A stretch of DNA of 19,078 bases from Theodoxus fluviatilis. Taxonomy: Eukaryota; Mollusca; Gastropoda; Cycloneritida; Neritidae. Where the stretch lies: positions 5,001 to 24,078 of the forward strand of contig JAWQFJ010000477.1 of assembly GCA_034096865.1 (NCBI GenBank), written 5' to 3'. Below are positions 1-9,240 of the stretch, piece after piece (position 1 is the first letter of the stretch; each line of letters opens with the position of its first letter). Under the pieces are notes generated by a model that was not told the origin of the DNA, did no database searches, and worked only from the letters and a program-made list of their open reading frames with translations. The position numbers were made by a program, and so were the translations under genes.

Positions 1-224
1 CTACTCGGTCATAGCAGGCTGAAGTCTTATAGATCTCTGTCTTGAGACCCTGGGTGCCATCCATGTGGTTCACTCTGTAACTTGAGACCCACACAGAGGC
101 CAAGGGAAACAAATAACTGCTGGACGCTTGTAGAGTTCCACAGAGTTGGCTTTGGGCAGCCAGAGAGCAGAGTCCTGAAGACTGGACTCAGGTTGTCTGT
201 CTGCTTCCAACTGTTCTTCTCATG
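1..224. other. Sequence without a recognised feature
   Basis: No coding region, RNA gene or transposon motif is visible. The decamer CTTGAGACCC occurs twice (near 43 and 80), which is not enough to call a repeat. It leads directly into the minisatellite. Confidence 0.6.
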
Positions 225-1150
225 CCCCTTACGCTTGGTCTAACCCCTCCATGATCGGTCTACCCCCTGCCACGCTCGGTCTACCCCCACCACACTTGGT
301 CTACCCCCACCACACTTGGTCTACCCCCACCACACTTGGTCTACCCCCACCACACTTGGTCTACCCCCACCACACTTGGTCTACCCCCTGCCACGCTCGG
401 TCTACCCCCTGCCACGCTCGGTCTACCCCCTCCACGCTCGGTCTACCCCCTGCCACGCTCGGTCTACCCCCTCCACGCTCGGTCTACCCCCTGCCACGCT
501 CGGTCTACCCCCTCCACGCTCGGTCTACCCCCTGCCACGCTCGGTCTACCCCCTGCCACGCTCGGTCTACCCCCTCCACGCTCGGTCTACCCCCTGCCAC
601 GCTCGGTCTACCCCCTGCCTTGCTCGGTCTACCCCCTCCACACTTGGTCTACCCCCTCCACGCTCGGTCTACCCCCACCACACTTGGTCTACCCCTGCCA
701 CGCTCGGTTTACCCCCACCACACTTGGTCTACCCCCTCCATGCTCGGTCTACCCCCACCACACTTGGTCTACCCCTGCCACGCTTGGTCTACCCCTGCCA
801 CGCTCGGTCTACCCTTGCCACGCTCGGTCTACCCCTGCCATGCTCGGTCTACCCTCTCCACGTTTGGTCTACCCCTGCCATGCTCGGGCTACCCCTGCCA
901 CGCTCGGTCTACCCTTGCCACGCTCGGTCTACCCCTGCCACGTTCGGTCTACCCTCTCCACGTTTGGTCTACCCCTGCCACGCTCGGTCTACCCTCTCCA
1001 CGTTTGGTCTACCCCTGCCACGCTCGGTCTACCCTCTCCACGTTTGGTCTACCCCCTCCATGTTCGGTCTACCCCTGCCACGCTCGGTCTACCCCCTCCA
1101 TGCTCGGTCTACCCCTGCCACGCTCGGTCTACCCCCGCCACACACTCTAC
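225..1150. repeat. GC-rich minisatellite, 20-21 bp unit, about 44 copies
   Basis: The segment is a head-to-tail array of a unit of the form GGTCTACCCC(C/T)-NCCACNCT. The start has several identical 20-bp copies ending CACACTTGGT. The middle has mainly 21-bp copies of the CCACGCTCGGT type. The end has 20-bp copies, with a 40-bp dimer (a CCACGTTTGGT unit followed by a CCACGCTCGGT unit) recurring between about 840 and 1050. The plus strand is C-rich and lacks stop codons, so long open frames in all three plus frames are produced by the repeat and are not genes. A CCCC or CCCCC run recurs every 20-21 bases. Confidence 0.95.
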
Positions 1151-1372
1151 CACAAGCACAAGACTCAAGATGTGTGGATGTCAAAGAAGGATGGAAATAC
1201 AGGGGTGGCACTCACTGTGAAGCACATCTTCTTCAATGCCAGGAGTCCGGCTGCCTTGCAATCCCCCCTGCCTCCTCTCTAAGGCAAACTTGGACTTCTT
1301 GGCTGGTTGCTCTCCATCTGCCATCCCCACTGTAAAACAGCAAGCATAATGCAAGTGTTTGACAGCATATAA

Positions 1373-1417
1373 TGTGTGTGCGAGTATGCGTGTGCCTCTG
1401 TGTGTGTGTGTGTGTGC

Positions 1418-1448
<31 letters not shown>

Positions 1449-1467
1449 CCTCTGTGTGTGTGTGTGC

Positions 1468-1537
<70 letters not shown>

Positions 1538-1619
1538 CTCTGTGTGTGTGTGTGTGTGTGTGTGCCTCTGTGTGTGTGTGTGTGTGTGTGCCTCTGTGTG
1601 TGTGTGTGTGTGTGTGTGC

Positions 1620-1650
<31 letters not shown>

Positions 1651-1651
1651 C

Positions 1652-1685
<34 letters not shown>

Positions 1686-1714
1686 CTCTGTGTGTGTGTG
1701 TGTGTGTGTGTGTA
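1373..1714. repeat. Compound microsatellite (TG)n interrupted by CCTC
   Basis: This is a TG dinucleotide tract interrupted ten times by the same tetranucleotide CCTC, with TG stretches of unequal length between. Because all interruptions are identical, the array probably grew by copying larger TG-plus-CCTC blocks, not only by dinucleotide slippage. Open frames on both strands (Cys-Val or Thr-His repeats) are artefacts. Confidence 0.95.
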
Positions 1715-1849
1715 TGCATGTTTGTATGAGGTTGTGCATGCACTATGAGTATCCATGCACCCCCTCAAAGAAACAAAAGCCCCCAGACAAATGGACTCTG
1801 GTAAGGGTAGAGAATCAAGTCTTGTCTTTCTGATTTAAAGGGGTGTATA

Positions 1850-1995
1850 TGTTAGGTGAGTGAGATGCACCTACGGCTAATGAGTGAGAAACATAGGCAA
1901 CGCCTAGCCCTCAAGATTCTCTAGAGATTCTACACCTAACAAACGCGCCCCTCGACTAGCCATCAAGACGAGCCACTTGCCTAACAAACACGCCC
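1850..1995. repeat. Short fold-back segment with inverted and direct repeats
   Basis: TGTTAGGTG at 1850-1858 is the exact reverse complement of CACCTAACA at 1933-1941, enclosing about 74 bp. Inside lies the small palindrome TAGGCAACGCCTA. The 16-mer at 1935-1950 (CCTAACAAACGCGCCC) recurs with one change at 1980-1995. This could be the remnant of a small inverted-repeat element, but no target duplication was found. Confidence 0.4.
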
Positions 1996-2018
1996 AAGAT
2001 CTTTAATCAGATGAGAGA

Positions 2019-2020
<2 letters not shown>

Positions 2021-2050
<30 letters not shown>
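2021..2050 (-). repeat. Tetranucleotide tail (AATC)n of the retrotransposon
   Basis: About seven copies of TTGA/GATT read as (AATC)n on the minus strand. They sit exactly where the 3' end of the minus-strand retrotransposon is expected. Several non-LTR retrotransposon clades end in short tandem repeats instead of poly(A), so I take this as the element's tail. Confidence 0.6.
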
Positions 2051-2070
2051 ATTTATCAAGGATGAAATTT

Positions 2071-2086
2071 TAGGCATTTCTGCCTA
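2071..2086 (-). other. Stem-loop near the LINE 3' end
   Basis: On the minus strand TAGGCA-GAAA-TGCCTA forms a perfect 6-bp stem closed by a GAAA (GNRA-class) tetraloop, about 20 bases before the (AATC)n tail. In some LINEs the enzyme recognises a 3'-terminal stem-loop of its own RNA, so this is a candidate recognition structure. Confidence 0.5.
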
Positions 2087-2494
2087 TTTTACAAATTGTC
2101 CTTGCTCATAAAGAAATGAAAACATGGATAGATAAGGAAAAAAAAGACACAGTAGCTAATCTATGTACAACAGTTGGTAAGATATATGAACAACATGATT
2201 AACAATGACAAAGATTTTAGTAGATGCCTTTGACAACTGTCAGCTCAGTGAGTCTTCATGTTCAAGCAAATACATGCCATATGTACAGGCGACAGCAGTG
2301 AGATTATCTGAATAGATGGTCACGTACATGGATGCTTTAAAAGACTTCATGGAAGCATTGTTCCTTAGGTGCAATGGGAGTGTATTCCATATCATAACAC
2401 CTGAGTATGTAAAACTTATTACCTTTGACAATATCTACTCTAGGTTGTGGTAGAATGAAAGTGTTGTGAGATAGTGAATGGCTTGTTTGGGGAC

Positions 2495-4133
2495 GAATGA
2501 AGAGATCAGTAAGATACTTTGGTGTTCCTGAATGAGCAATTTTGTGCATAAGGAGGCATTTATTGAGGACGAGGTGTTTTTGGAAGGGTGGTAAGCCAAG
2601 ATTTCTGATCTTTTCATCCGTAGACAATGTTGAGTAAAAAATAATAAGCTTTGTAGCTTGTCTGTACAGTGATTTAATCTTGTTCAAGTGCACTGCCATG
2701 GAGCCATCCCATACAAAAGATGCAAAATTAATATTGGAATTTATGCGTGAGTGAAAAAGCATTGTGCATGCATTGGTGTTGACAAAATGCTTCTGTTTGG
2801 AGAGCAAGAAAATGTTCTTAGCAATAGTTTTGCATAAGGAATTGACATGTTGTTCATCTACAATTATGCCTAGCACTCTGAGTTCTGAGACTTGTTCAAT
2901 GATAAATTCATTTTCTAGCATAAGGTTGATGGTTAAGGGTTTTTGTTGACGTTTTTGTCTTGCAGTTATGATCAATCACTTGGTTTTTGATGGGTTTATA
3001 TTATAACCATTCTATTTCAAGTATTTGATGAACACCATTTTTGTTAATCATCAAGGGTAACGTTCAGGGTGCATTGGATGGAATTTATGCTTCTGTCGCT
3101 TATGCTGATAATGGTGTCATTTGCAAACATAGTGCATTTGATACTTTTGTTTGATTATACTCAATGGTAGATCATTGATATACAAACTGACGAGCAACAG
3201 ACCTAAAATTGAGCCTTGTGGAACCACTGACTTTACGTTTTCGTCTAGAGAAATACAACCCGTTGACATAGACACATTGGCTTCTATGAGTCAAGTATGA
3301 TCTCAAAAAGGANNNGAATGAAGAGATCAGTAAGATACTTTGGTGTTCCTGAATGAGCAATTTTGTGCATAAGGAGGCATTTATTGAGGACGAGGTGTTT
3401 TTGGAAGGGTGGTAAGCCAAGATTTCTGATCTTTTCATCCGTAGACAATGTTGAGTAAAAAATAATAAGCTTTGTAGCTTGTCTGTACAGTGATTTAATC
3501 TTGTTCAAGTGCACTGCCATGGAGCCATCCCATACAAAAGATGCAAAATTAATATTGGAATTTATGCGTGAGTGAAAAAGCATTGTGCATGCATTGGTGT
3601 TGACAAAATGCTTCTGTTTGGAGAGCAAGAAAATGTTCTTAGCAATAGTTTTGCATAAGGAATTGACATGTTGTTCATCTACAATTATGCCTAGCACTCT
3701 GAGTTCTGAGACTTGTTCAATGATAAATTCATTTTCTAGCATAAGGTTGATGGTTAAGGGTTTTTGTTGACGTTTTTGTCTTGCAGTTATGATCAATCAC
3801 TTGGTTTTTGATGGGTTTATATTATAACCATTCTATTTCAAGTATTTGATGAACACCATTTTTGTTAATCATCAAGGGTAACGTTCAGGGTGCATTGGAT
3901 GGAATTTATGCTTCTGTCGCTTATGCTGATAATGGTGTCATTTGCAAACATAGTGCATTTGATACTTTTGTTTGATTATACTCAATGGTAGATCATTGAT
4001 ATACAAACTGACGAGCAACAGACCTAAAATTGAGCCTTGTGGAACCACTGACTTTACGTTTTCGTCTAGAGAAATACAACCCGTTGACATAGACACATTG
4101 GCTTCTATGAGTCAAGTATGATCTCAAAAAGGA
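2495..4133. repeat. 818-bp direct duplication around an N gap (probable assembly artefact)
   Basis: Positions 2495-3312 and 3316-4133 read the same base for base at an offset of 821, with only NNN between them. I saw no mismatch when comparing line by line. An old transposon should not carry a perfect duplicate whose edges coincide with a gap. The simplest reading is that two contigs overlapping by 818 bp were joined end to end without merging. Confidence 0.85.
3313..3315. other. Assembly gap (NNN)
   Basis: Three unknown bases mark a contig join. The sequence on both sides is the overlap described for 2495-4133. Confidence 0.99.
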
Positions 4134-4189
4134 AACTGATATTGGATTTTTCAAGTACATTGAGAGTTTACAAATGAGAATTTTGTTGG

Positions 4190-4470
<281 letters not shown>

Positions 4471-4473
<3 letters not shown>

Positions 4474-5447
4474 TCAGCTGTTGAGCATTCACACTTAACA
4501 TTTAGAATCCTGGTATTTGGTAAAGATGCAACATATGTCAATGTCATGTCTGAATGATATATCAGAGTGGAATGGTAATATGCTAAGCCAACTGCATTGT
4601 ATGAAACCATTATAAGCAGACTGAGTTACTTAGAGAAACAAATTGTCGACATTTCAAAGACAAAAACATTTTATTGTATCTATAGGTGTGTGTGGAAAAA
4701 AAGAAGATAACTGATGATAATAAAATTGCTATCATTGAATAGAGCATGAAAAGACCTTTCCAGTGGTATAAGAATGAATGCTGTATGTCAATTTGTTCAG
4801 AAGCAAAGTTTTTTAATGGAATAAAATTTGGTCTTTTGACTTACTATATCAGACAATAGAAAATCATCAACCGAATAACTTACACCAGACCACAAAATCC
4901 TGCATAACTTTTTTATTTCTCTAGGCAGTTTAGCTACATGAAAAACATAGATATCTCTGGAAATGTTATGACTAGTACTATACTATTGATCTAAATATTG
5001 TCAAGCATAATCTAATGAATTTGGTTCACTTATTAATTTTAATAATTATTTAATTAATGTTGCCATTACGATGTAACAATATTCTCACAAAAGCACCATT
5101 ATTATTATTGATGCAAGTATTTGAACATTATTTCGCCAACAGAAAGCTTCATAACTCTAGAAACAGACAAATGACTTATCAAAGTGAAGTGGAGATCATT
5201 AAATATACTTTTTAAACTGCAATTAATTATATGATTAATTACGAAATGTGCTTATTCAGACAAACATTTACTTGGGAACAAATGTCCGAACAGTCCAGAA
5301 AGTCAGCTAACTAAAGGAAACAGGCACAGCCAACAAGGTAGCAGACTAGTACATCTTTTTAAAAACCACACTCAGAGCGTTCGAAGTTTCTACTATCACA
5401 TCACCAGTAAAAAGAACGACTATGAACAATCAGTGGCCGCGGATTGT
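4471..5447. other. AT-rich sequence without a recognised feature
   Basis: No open frame of interest, RNA gene, terminal repeat or tandem repeat was found. If the RPAP1 call is right, this stretch lies inside or beyond that gene's first intron. Confidence 0.5.
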
Positions 5448-5452
5448 GTCAC

Positions 5453-6525
5453 TGTCACGACTCGAGAGGAAAAGGTGTTTTGTAAATAAGTTTATAGGGT
5501 GGGGCTTTGGGGCCTTTAAACGGGTTGTCCGCTTTTTAGTTTGGGGTTAGGCTGTTCAGTGTTTGGCACGGGTTTTGCTGGGGTGAGTTGATGAGATTTG
5601 TTGCGTGGGCACGGGCTGCACGGGTTTGCTGGGTGTTATCAGGCTCTGTGATGCGGATTTCGATTTCGCCGATTATGGGTTCAGGTGTGGCTTGTTCCTA
5701 GTGAGGATGTTCATGTTTCTCGTGCTTGTCTGGTCGTCAACCTATTTAGTAGAGTTTGCGGAGTGGCCGGTCAGTGTGGTGGCCGGCCAGTTGTTACTCC
5801 GGGTCGCAGGGTGAGTGGATGTTGTTTTGTGATTCGTCCAAGTCGGGTATTTTCCATACGTTGCGTTATTGCATTGTGTTAGGGAGAGTTTACTGTTTCT
5901 GGTCGTTTTGTTTGTTGCAGGCCCTGGCGGGAAGATTGTGTCCTGGCCGAAGTTATTTGGCAGAAAGTTGTGTTCTGGCCTGAATTTATCTGTGCTGAAG
6001 ATTGTGTTCTGGCCGAAGTTGTTTGGCCGAAAGTTGTGTTCTGGCCAGGGTTGGCGTGTCCTGGCCCGAGTTTGGGATTTCCTGGCCTGGGGTATCTGGA
6101 TGGACTTGTGGGGGTGTCGGTTGGTTCTGGAGTGACGTTTTGTGGAAATTGTGCTGTGGAGGGACTGAAGGGGAAAGGCTGGGTGATTTGGACTGTGGCG
6201 GTGGAGTTTGGGATTTGGACTGTGGAAGTGAAGTGCTGTGGGAGTTAAACTGTGGAGTGAAGGGTGTTGGGATTTGTGCGGCGGAAGTGAAGGGTTTTGG
6301 GATGGTTGCAGTGGAGATGTAGGGTTGCGAGTTGTATTGTGGATGGGAAGTCAGAATGTGTAATTGGTTCTTGTGTTCCTATGTGTATTAAACCCTTTTG
6401 TTATTCGTTTACCTATGCTTTCGTGTTCTATCTCGTGTTCGTCTCATCCCTAGTAGCACAGGGGTAGGAAGTGCTTCCCTTTATACAGAAACAGGAGGGT
6501 CATCACCACCTAGCAGCTCCTGACA
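5453..6525 (+). mobile_element. Probable solo LTR (1073 bp) of an LTR retrotransposon
   Basis: The segment starts TGTCACGAC and ends CTCCTGACA, so its ends are the inverted pair TGTCA/TGACA with the canonical TG...CA. It is flanked on both sides by the same five bases, GTCAC (5448-5452 and 6526-6530), as expected for a target duplication. An ATTAAA poly(A) signal lies at 6387-6392, about 135 bp before the end, and a TATA-like TTTATAGGG lies near 5490, giving a U3-R-U5-like order on the plus strand. The inside is G/T-rich with degenerate short repeats (TTGTGTTCTGGCC, GTGGAAGTGAAG). Overlapping open frames at 5605-6322 resemble no protein and I do not call them. No second LTR or internal region is present, hence solo LTR. 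The clade is not determined. Confidence 0.65.
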
Positions 6526-6680
6526 GTCACATGACCACAATTTGGACGAGCAAGTCGATCGAAATTTGATTTCAAATTTGAAAGTCAAATTAGAAACTGT
6601 TGACAAATAAAATAAACTCAAGAACATGGTTAGAACAAACTATAGGTATCAAAATTCTCATAAATATAATTATTCAACAA
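6526..6680. other. Spacer between LTR and next element
   Basis: The segment begins with the right target duplication GTCAC. It contains the perfect 14-bp palindrome TTTCAAATTTGAAA at 6570-6583 and otherwise nothing recognised. Confidence 0.5.
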
Positions 6681-7560
6681 AACAAGAAGGGCAAAGCCCA
6701 TACGACTCACATGCTTGACCTTGACCTTTATATGACCTTGACCTTCAGGTGACCTTCAAGGTCAAGGTCAAACAACTAAACCTACCAATGACATCATACA
6801 CTAAGAAATGATTTACACATTTTTTTCCTACCAAGAAAAACATGTGACCTTGACCCAAGGTCAAGGTCATCCAAGGTCATGCAACACAAAGCTCTTAATT
6901 CAAGACATAGGAAGCACAATGGTGCTTATTGGCACTTTCTACCATGAGATATAGTCACTTTTAGTGGTTCACTACCCCATTTTGGTCACATTTCATAAGG
7001 GTCAAAGTGACCTTGACCTTGATGATATGTGACCAAATGTGTCTCATGATGAAAGTATAACATGTGCCCCACATAATTATTAAGTTTGAAACAGTTATCT
7101 TCCATAGTTCAGGGTCAAGGTCACTTCAAAATATGTATACAATCCAACTTTGAAGAGCTCCTGTGACCTTGACCTTGAAGCAAGGTCAACCAAACTGGTA
7201 TCAAAAGATAGGGCTTGCTTTGAACTATATACCACTTGTAGCTAAGGTCGCCATTCTCAATAACGTGGGAGAAAATTGGGAAAATGTGAAAAATGACTGT
7301 TTTTGAGACCACATTTATGGCTCCTGTGACCTTGACCTTGAAGCAAGGTCAAGTCACTATGTATGTTTTTTGAGGCCTTGTCATCATACACCATCATGCC
7401 ACATTTGGTGTTGATAGACTTAATAGTCTCCGAGAAAAATCCAACGTTTAAGTTTTTTACGGACGCCCGGACGGACGGACGGACGCCCGGACGCCCGGAC
7501 GGACGGACGACACGGCTCAGTACATAGACTCACTTTTGCTTCGCATGTGAGTCAAAAATT
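6681..7560. mobile_element. Interspersed-type element rich in TGACCTTGA motifs, with hairpin ends
   Basis: The left edge has a small hairpin GGGC-AAA-GCCC (6689-6699) followed by GACTCACATGC (6704-6714). The right edge ends with the exact reverse complement GCATGTGAGTC (7543-7553), which also closes a local hairpin with GACTCAC at 7527-7533. Between them at least 13 perfect copies of the 9-mer TGACCTTGA or its complement TCAAGGTCA occur, and a block around TGTGACCTTGACCTTGAAG is duplicated near 7163 and 7326. Before the right hairpin lies a CGGACG tract. No transposase or reverse transcriptase is encoded, so this would be non-autonomous. The exact borders and the class are uncertain. Confidence 0.6.
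7459..7511. repeat. CGGA / CGCC simple repeat
   Basis: Tandem ACGG and ACGCCCGG units sit near the right end of the TGACCTTGA-rich element. They are a local CpG-dense patch in otherwise AT-rich sequence and appear to be part of that element. Confidence 0.85.
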
Positions 7561-7913
7561 AATGACTTCATTTGATAAGATGCAATTTTTTAAATGTCTG
7601 AATAGGAAATTTTTACCGAAGTCGAAAAATTGGTGACTCCACGGCGCTTGAAAATACTCCTATTTTTTTTTTAATACGTTAAACAAAAACTGATAAAACA
7701 TATTTTAACATGATTTATCTATAACCTGAACACAGTTACAAGATCATTAAGACACTTATTCGATGTATGATTGACGACTGAAGATGAAGGAATATTCGAT
7801 GTATGATTGACGACTGAAGATGAAGGACATTTTCGAAGACGCACAGTTCCACTCTGACTCCGAGTACTGCTAACAAGATCTTTGCTGCTAATTTATATTA
7901 ACTAAATATTTAC
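7561..7913. other. Start of the RPAP1-like intron 1, with a 36-bp tandem duplication
   Basis: Just beyond the putative splice donor (GT at 7913-7912, minus strand) the intron contains a 36-bp unit present twice in tandem at 7758-7793 and 7794-7829, differing only at the last positions. The rest is AT-rich. No further RPAP1-like exon was found from here to position 1. Confidence 0.5.
7758..7829. repeat. 36-bp perfect tandem duplication
   Basis: The unit begins ATTCGATGTATGATTGAC and ends GAAGATGAAGGA plus two bases. Two adjacent copies are visible, identical except at the very end. It lies about 85 bp from the RPAP1-like splice donor. Confidence 0.9.
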
Positions 7914-8154
7914 CGTCCATTTGAACATCTCTTTCTGTTTCAGTCAGACTGGAATTTTGTCCACTGCCTGGCGAAACGTCTTTTCTGCAAGCCACCAAAA
8001 CCTCATCATCAGATTCAGGCTTTCTCTTTTCAACTCGTTTTGAGAGATCGAGGTGGACGGATAATTTGGCTTCTTTGTTCGCTTCGAACTCTTCCTGCGC
8101 CCGCAGCAGCGCTTCTTCATCATCTTCCTTTAAGTTTGGCCGCCTAAGATCCAT
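7914..8154 (-). CDS. RPAP1: Probable first coding exon of an RPAP1-like gene (partial)
   Basis: From the ATG at 8154 the minus strand encodes 80 codons plus one base, then meets a good donor (ATGGACG|GTAAAT; GT at 7913-7912). The protein starts MDLRRPNLKEDDEEALLRAQ and continues with an acidic, charged, Ser-rich stretch. RPAP1 proteins (RNA polymerase II associated protein 1, involved in Pol II assembly and nuclear import) start with a short conserved segment of the type RP-x-acidic-LL-x-x-Q-x-x-F, and this exon matches that pattern; the assignment rests on that segment only. A longer frame through a TTG at 8169 has no ATG and is not preferred. The remaining exons must lie left of the window or were not recognised. 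It is transcribed divergently from TCTE1. It may be another acidic nuclear protein. Confidence 0.5.
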
Positions 8155-8209
8155 AATCAGTATCTCCAATCAAAAACAAACCATGCAAGTAAAGCTTCTT
8201 CGAATACTG

Positions 8210-8224
8210 GTGTCCTTAGGCAAC
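8210..8224 (+). promoter_or_regulatory. X-box-like RFX motif 1
   Basis: The sequence GTGTCC-TTA-GGCAAC has a perfect right half-site (GGCAAC) and a left half-site with one departure from the consensus GTNRCC. RFX factors binding X-boxes drive many ciliary genes, which fits the TCTE1 neighbour. Confidence 0.4.
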
Positions 8225-8307
8225 CGTCATTCGACTTCTAACAGGAGGCTGCCATAAACGAACGACTCCATTTTGTTTTGATCATTTCCGCTTCCTGCGG
8301 AGCGTTT

Positions 8308-8321
8308 GCTTCCTTAGCAAC
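8308..8321 (+). promoter_or_regulatory. X-box-like RFX motif 2
   Basis: The sequence GCTTCC-TT-AGCAAC has a perfect right half-site and a weaker left half. It resembles the first motif about 98 bp away (both contain CCTTAG followed by CAAC). Two related motifs in one short promoter are more convincing than one. Confidence 0.35.
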
Positions 8322-8663
8322 GACATTAACAGGTGGCCTACCGGCTTGATGTGTCTAGTTTGGTGATTTGAGATAACTCCTTCACAAATTTCATCAACTG
8401 GTTGAAATCTACAATACTCCAGGTATATTGTTTACGATTTTGATTGATCGAGACATGCTCACTTTTGAATTTACAGCATTTGATATTTGACTCGTACGCA
8501 CAGGTCGGTTGTAAATGTCTCAAAATGACAACAAACTCGATCTACCTTCAAAACTACTGAGAGAATCCGTTCCGAAAGCTATGCATTGCAATTTGTATGT
8601 TTTTGTTGTCCTGTCCGCTGGGTTGAACGGACATAACAGCTGGTGGCCTTTCCCATTTCAGAA

Positions 8664-8985
8664 ATGTCAGTAACACCAGCGAAGGAACAGTCTAATGTTG
8701 AGGAGGGAGGTGGGGGGAGAAATGTCGAAGGTAACAAGGCAGCACGTAAGTCCGGTGGAACCCACTCTCGACAAGCCTCCGTCGCTGCCAGTTCCAGAAA
8801 GAGCAGTCAGAGCATTGACAGCAAGGCAAGGAGAGAGGAGCTCTCCCCTGATGGGTCGATGATCAACCCAAGTGCGGATATGCGAAGTATGCGTCGGATG
8901 ATAGCGGAGGATCCCGAGTGGTCCCTAGCTACGGTGCCCAACCTGACGGAGCTGTGCATCCAGCACATCGTAACCAACTTTGAGA
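8664..8985 (+). CDS. TCTE1: TCTE1 coding exon 1
   Basis: The exon encodes residues 1-107 plus one base. It begins two bases after an acceptor-like TTTCAG and ends ...TTTGAGA|GTGAGT. The last 30 residues carry the family signature with EDPEW at 82-86. The first 75 residues (Gly run near 16-20, many Ser, Lys and Arg) are probably a poorly conserved tail. Confidence 0.9.
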
Positions 8986-9182
8986 GTGAGTCTGTCTTTT
9001 CTGTTATGGTACATCACACTGCATGCAGCATTAACTGCCAAGCTATGATCTTTTCCTGAGGTACAATTAAGTAATAATTACCTCCATCACCGGTGGGTAG
9101 ACATAATTTAGGAACTACTTTAAAAGCATGTGATTGAAAAGTTTAGATATGCCACATGCCATTCACATAACATGCACACACG

Positions 9183-9240
<58 letters not shown>

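Larger units (their letters stand above)
8155..8661. promoter_or_regulatory. Divergent intergenic/promoter region of RPAP1-like and TCTE1
   Basis: About 510 bp separate the two start codons. Two X-box-like sites are present (8210-8224 and 8308-8321), and a CCAAT pentamer lies at 8167-8171. An acceptor-like CCTTTCCCATTTCAG ends at 8661, two bases before the TCTE1 ATG, so TCTE1 probably has an upstream non-coding exon here. Its donor could not be fixed; candidates are CTCCAG|GTATAT near 8418 and ACAG|GTGGCC near 8332. Transcription start sites cannot be placed from sequence. Confidence 0.5.

Noticed and set aside
251..1335. Three long overlapping plus-strand open frames (about 300-340 residues) of Leu/Pro/Ser/Thr-rich repeats
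   Set aside because: They are the translation of the 20-21 bp minisatellite in three frames; a unit that often is not a multiple of three and lacks stops gives open frames everywhere.
1181..1833. Open frames of Thr-His or Cys-Val repeats on both strands
   Set aside because: They are translations of the TG/CA tract.
3585..3770. Small plus-strand frame duplicated at 2764-2949
   Set aside because: It is antisense to the LINE coding remnant and duplicated only because of the assembly join.
5605..6322. Several overlapping plus-strand frames of 65-106 residues rich in Gly, Trp and Cys
   Set aside because: They fall inside the probable solo LTR, overlap each other in different frames and show no family motif.
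8066..8257. Plus-strand Ser-rich frame opposite the RPAP1-like exon
   Set aside because: It is antisense to the acidic exon; Ser runs are the complement of Glu/Asp-rich codons.
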